The notes below the pieces were generated by a model. It was not told the DNA's origin. It worked only from the letters and a program-made list of their open reading frames with translations, and ran no database searches. Positions 61,342-64,000 of a stretch of 64,000 bases of DNA are shown piece by piece. Within the stretch, counting starts at the first letter, position 1, and each line of letters opens with the position of its first letter. The position numbers and the translations under genes were made by a program. Source of the stretch: Lachnospiraceae bacterium KH1T2 (GTDB lineage: Bacteria; Bacillota; Clostridia; Lachnospirales; Lachnospiraceae); assembly GCA_900114405.1 (NCBI GenBank), contig FOSY01000006.1:62001-126000 (forward strand), in the 5' to 3' direction.

Positions 61342-63882
61342 ATGGAACAATACAATGTAACGGGGATGAGCTGTGCAGCATGTGTTGCGCATGTTGAAAA
61401 AGCTGTTTCTAAAGTTCCCGGAGTTACAAATTGTGCAGTAAGTCTTCTTACAAATTCAATGAACGTGGAAGGGACGGCTTCGGAGGCGGATATCGTAAAA
61501 GCTGTTGAAAAAGCAGGCTATAGTGCTTCTATAAAAAATTCACTTGGAGAGTCAGCTGCTAAGGCGGCTGGTAACGAAGCTTTGAAGGATAAAGAGTCGC
61601 CTGTTTTGGCTAAGCGGCTGATAATTTCGTTGGTATTTCTTGCGGTGCTCATGTATTTTTCAATGGGGCATGCAATGCTTGGACTTCCGATACCTGCATA
61701 CTTCAATAATCCTGTATCGATTGCAGTGATAGAAATGCTTTTAGCTATTGTTGTAATGGAAGTAAATTCTAAATTTTTTAAGAATGGCTTCAGATCATTC
61801 ATCAACAGGGCACCAAGCATGGATGCGCTTGTTGCGCTTGGTTCTTCTTCGGCATTTATATATAGCATGGCGGTGTTGTTTTCGATGATAAATGCTCAGG
61901 CAAGCGGAGATGCAGAAAACGTGATGCGCTATTCTAATGATCTGTATTTTGAGACGGCGGCCATGATACCAACTTTGATAACAGTGGGTAAGCTGCTGGA
62001 GGCTTTGAGTAAAGGAAGAACTACCGATGCACTTAGAGGATTGATGGAACTGGCGCCTAAAACAGCGATATTGGAACGTGACGGCGAAGAAGTTGAGGTT
62101 TCGATAGAGAGTGTTGTTAAGGATGACATATTTATTGTTAAGCCAGGTGAAAATATACCGGTGGATGGTATAGTTGTAGCAGGAAACAGTGCTGTAAATG
62201 AAGCGGCTTTAACAGGTGAGAGCATACCTGTCGATAAAACGCTTGGTGATACAGTCTCAGCGGCGACAACAAATAAATCGGGATATCTTAAATGCCGTGC
62301 AACAAGAGTTGGAGAGGATACCACTCTTTCGCAGATCATCAGGATGGTGAGCGATGCATCGGCAACTAAAGCGCCAATCTCAAGAATTGCAGATAAAGTT
62401 GCAGCTGTATTCGTACCTGCTGTAATAGGAATCGCAATTGTAGTATTTGTAATATGGATGCTTACAGGCAGTAGATTAAGCTTTGCCATGGGACGAGCTA
62501 TTGCTGTACTTGTAATCAGCTGCCCATGTGCTTTGGGACTTGCAACCCCGGTTGCTGTAATGGTCGGAAGCGGATTGGGAGCAAAAAATGGGATATTGTT
62601 TAAGACGGCAGCATCGCTTGAAGCAGCAGGTAAGATAGATATCATTGCATTGGATAAAACCGGAACTATAACTAATGGTGAGCCTAAAGTCACTGATATC
62701 ATCCCTGTTGAAAATGTGGATGAGAAGACGCTTGTAAGCTATGCAGCATCGCTTGAGAAGCAGAGTGAACATCCTTTGGCAAGGGCGATTCTGAACTATG
62801 CGGCTGATAATAAGTTTATATTAAACGAAGTATGTGATTTTAAATCACTTCCGGGAAATGGTCTTACTGGTACGATCGGAGGCAGAAAAGTTTCCGGTGG
62901 AAATCAGGCACTTTTCAGTGGCGCTTTAGAAAAAGAGAGTGAGCTTGTTGAAAAGGGAAATAAACTTGCAGAAGAGGGAAAGACACCTCTGTATTTTGCA
63001 GTTGATGATAAATTGATCGGTCTTATTGCAGTTGCGGATGTTGTGCGAAGTGAAAGTCCTAAGGCAATTGAAGAGCTGAAAAAGATGGGAATATATGTCG
63101 TTATGCTTACGGGCGATAATAAGCGCACAGCAGAAGCAATCGGAAAGGAAGCTGGAGTAGACTCTGTCGTTGCGGGAGTTCTTCCGTCGGGCAAAGAAGA
63201 AGTGATACAGGCATTCCAAAAAATAGGTAAAGTTGCTATGGTTGGCGATGGCATAAATGACGCGCCGGCTCTTACAAGGGCAGATGTAGGTATAGCGATA
63301 GGTGCAGGAACTGATGTTGCGATCGACTCAGCGGATGTTGTGCTGATGAACAGTAAGCTCAGTGATGTACCGGCTGCTATCAGGCTTAGCAGAGCTGCTA
63401 TCAGGAATATTCATGAAAACCTGTTTTGGGCATTCTTTTATAATGCAGTATGTATTCCACTGGCGGCGGGGGCATTTATATCGCTTACGGGATGGACAAT
63501 GAGCCCTATGGTAGGTGCAGCAGCGATGAGTTTATCAAGCTTTACAGTATGCATGAATGCTTTGAGATTAAATCTTTTAGATATTCATAATTCCAGAAGA
63601 GATAAAAATAGATCATCAAAGCGAATCATGCATGCAATACAAATAAATGAATCACAGAAGGAGAAGACAATGAAAAAAACAATCAATATTGAAGGAATGA
63701 TGTGCGGGCATTGCGAAATGTCTGTGAAGAAAGCGCTTGAGGGACTTGAAGGAGTAAAAAGTGCAGAAGTAAGCCATGAAAAAGGGACTGCAGTAGTTGA
63801 GCTTGCTGAAGATGTTTCTGATGAGATCTTAAAGAAAGCTGTAGAAGATAAAGATTATAAGGTTTTGAGTATTAATTGCTAA
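61342..63882 (+). CDS. copA: Copper-translocating P1B ATPase with C-terminal CopZ-like domain
   Basis: An 846-residue P1B-type ATPase. The N-terminal HMA domain has GMSCAACVAHVE (about 8-19). Six of the usual membrane helices are visible around the CPC motif ISCPCALGLATPVA (about 393-406). The phosphorylation site is DKTGTITNG (about 438-446), followed by SEHPLARA and GDGINDAPAL. It exports Cu(I). After residue about 758 a linker leads to a second HMA domain (about 777-846, GMMCGHCEMSVKKALEG), equal to a whole CopZ. An internal ATG at 63670 with AGAAGGAG in front could start that domain alone. Promoter and CsoR-like sites upstream fit copper induction. Confidence 0.95.
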   Translation: MEQYNVTGMSCAACVAHVEKAVSKVPGVTNCAVSLLTNSMNVEGTASEADIVKAVEKAGYSASIKNSLGESAAKAAGNEALKDKESPVLAKRLIISLVFLAVLMYFSMGHAMLGLPIPAYFNNPVSIAVIEMLLAIVVMEVNSKFFKNGFRSFINRAPSMDALVALGSSSAFIYSMAVLFSMINAQASGDAENVMRYSNDLYFETAAMIPTLITVGKLLEALSKGRTTDALRGLMELAPKTAILERDGEEVEVSIESVVKDDIFIVKPGENIPVDGIVVAGNSAVNEAALTGESIPVDKTLGDTVSAATTNKSGYLKCRATRVGEDTTLSQIIRMVSDASATKAPISRIADKVAAVFVPAVIGIAIVVFVIWMLTGSRLSFAMGRAIAVLVISCPCALGLATPVAVMVGSGLGAKNGILFKTAASLEAAGKIDIIALDKTGTITNGEPKVTDIIPVENVDEKTLVSYAASLEKQSEHPLARAILNYAADNKFILNEVCDFKSLPGNGLTGTIGGRKVSGGNQALFSGALEKESELVEKGNKLAEEGKTPLYFAVDDKLIGLIAVADVVRSESPKAIEELKKMGIYVVMLTGDNKRTAEAIGKEAGVDSVVAGVLPSGKEEVIQAFQKIGKVAMVGDGINDAPALTRADVGIAIGAGTDVAIDSADVVLMNSKLSDVPAAIRLSRAAIRNIHENLFWAFFYNAVCIPLAAGAFISLTGWTMSPMVGAAAMSLSSFTVCMNALRLNLLDIHNSRRDKNRSSKRIMHAIQINESQKEKTMKKTINIEGMMCGHCEMSVKKALEGLEGVKSAEVSHEKGTAVVELAEDVSDEILKKAVEDKDYKVLSINC
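63670..63882 (+). CDS. copZ: Possible internally initiated CopZ copper chaperone
   Basis: In frame within copA, AGAAGGAG (63656-63663) lies 6 nt before ATG 63670, which opens a 70-residue HMA domain MKKTINIEGMMCGHCEMSV, the normal size of CopZ. Ribosomes could make it separately, in addition to the fused form. The ribosome site is seen; its use is inferred. A sequencing or evolutionary loss of a copA stop codon would leave the same pattern. Confidence 0.55.
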   Translation: MKKTINIEGMMCGHCEMSVKKALEGLEGVKSAEVSHEKGTAVVELAEDVSDEILKKAVEDKDYKVLSINC

Positions 63883-63914
63883 TGTGTGACAAAAAGTGCT
63901 GTGTACATTTCACA

Positions 63915-63940
63915 AAAAGGAGGGCGAAAGCCCTCCTTTT
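63915..63940 (+). terminator. copA terminator
   Basis: AAAAGGAGGGC / GCCCTCCTTTT with a GAAA tetraloop and T-tail. Confidence 0.9.
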
Positions 63941-64000
63941 GTTCGTTAAAAAGTACCATAAAAATAACCATTTCTGAAGAAAAATATGGCAATATGTTGT

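Noticed and set aside
61929..62702. Long minus-strand frame opposite copA
   Set aside because: Antisense shadow of the ATPase, with no start signal and no recognisable domain.

Overview
The window looks like chromosomal DNA of a Gram-positive anaerobe of the Lachnospiraceae (Butyrivibrio/Pseudobutyrivibrio-like). This is inferred from the moderately low GC content, clear Shine-Dalgarno sites, Clostridia-type gene neighbourhoods (tig-clpP-clpX-engB, typA, an M18 aminopeptidase next to a YerC regulator) and many arabinan/starch-use genes. No rRNA, tRNA or CRISPR array was seen.

Layout. 1-3.6 kb: a TPR-GGDEF protein and TypA (minus strand). 3.8-6.9 kb: corrinoid adenosyltransferase, DapA, DapB and a eukaryote-type HisA. 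6.9-9.5 kb: arabinose isomerase and its GntR/LacI regulator. 9.9-17.8 kb: housekeeping genes (cold shock protein, degenerate LytM protein, aminopeptidase, YerC, DUF1836, PcrA helicase, RNA m5U methyltransferase). 17.8-24.7 kb: an AT-rich island of about 6.9 kb bounded by two 44-bp direct repeats. It carries an invertase-type serine recombinase, a four-gene cassette of unknown function and a relaxase remnant behind an oriT-like region. 25-29 kb: Na/phosphate symporter with a two-component system. 29-34 kb: APH-like kinase, guanine deaminase, LysR regulator, HAD phosphatase and Crp/Fnr regulator. 34.6-40.5 kb: a maltodextrin locus (binding protein, two permeases, amylomaltase, LacI regulator). 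40.5-43.7 kb: CYTH, DJ-1, cytidylate-kinase-like and ArsB/NhaD permease genes. 44.1-54.8 kb: secreted arabinan-type GH43 enzymes, including a 2301-residue wall-anchored multidomain protein, then a CotH protein. 55-59 kb: tig-clpP-clpX-engB. 59-63.9 kb: metal homeostasis, with two CobW-type GTPases (one His-rich, one fused to a YcgQ/DUF1980-like tail) and a copper ATPase carrying a fused CopZ-like domain.

How the genes connect. The secreted GH43 enzymes would release arabinose from plant polysaccharide, AraA would isomerise it, and similar GTAC-containing sites occur upstream of araR and the GH43 genes. The maltodextrin genes have a good promoter followed by two LacI-type palindromes. A hairpin and T-run separate the binding-protein gene from the permeases. 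The copper ATPase has a CsoR-like operator inside its promoter spacer.

Most unusual signals: (i) the flanked island with its unrecognised cassette (QxK nuclease-like/glycine-zipper protein, helical partner, ferredoxin-headed protein, SH3b lipoprotein) and a 15-bp inverted repeat around its promoter region next to the recombinase; (ii) two 108-nt hairpin elements related to each other with compensatory base changes; (iii) a dispersed TIR-bearing palindromic repeat that supplies gene ends; (iv) an in-frame CopA-CopZ fusion with its own internal ribosome binding site.
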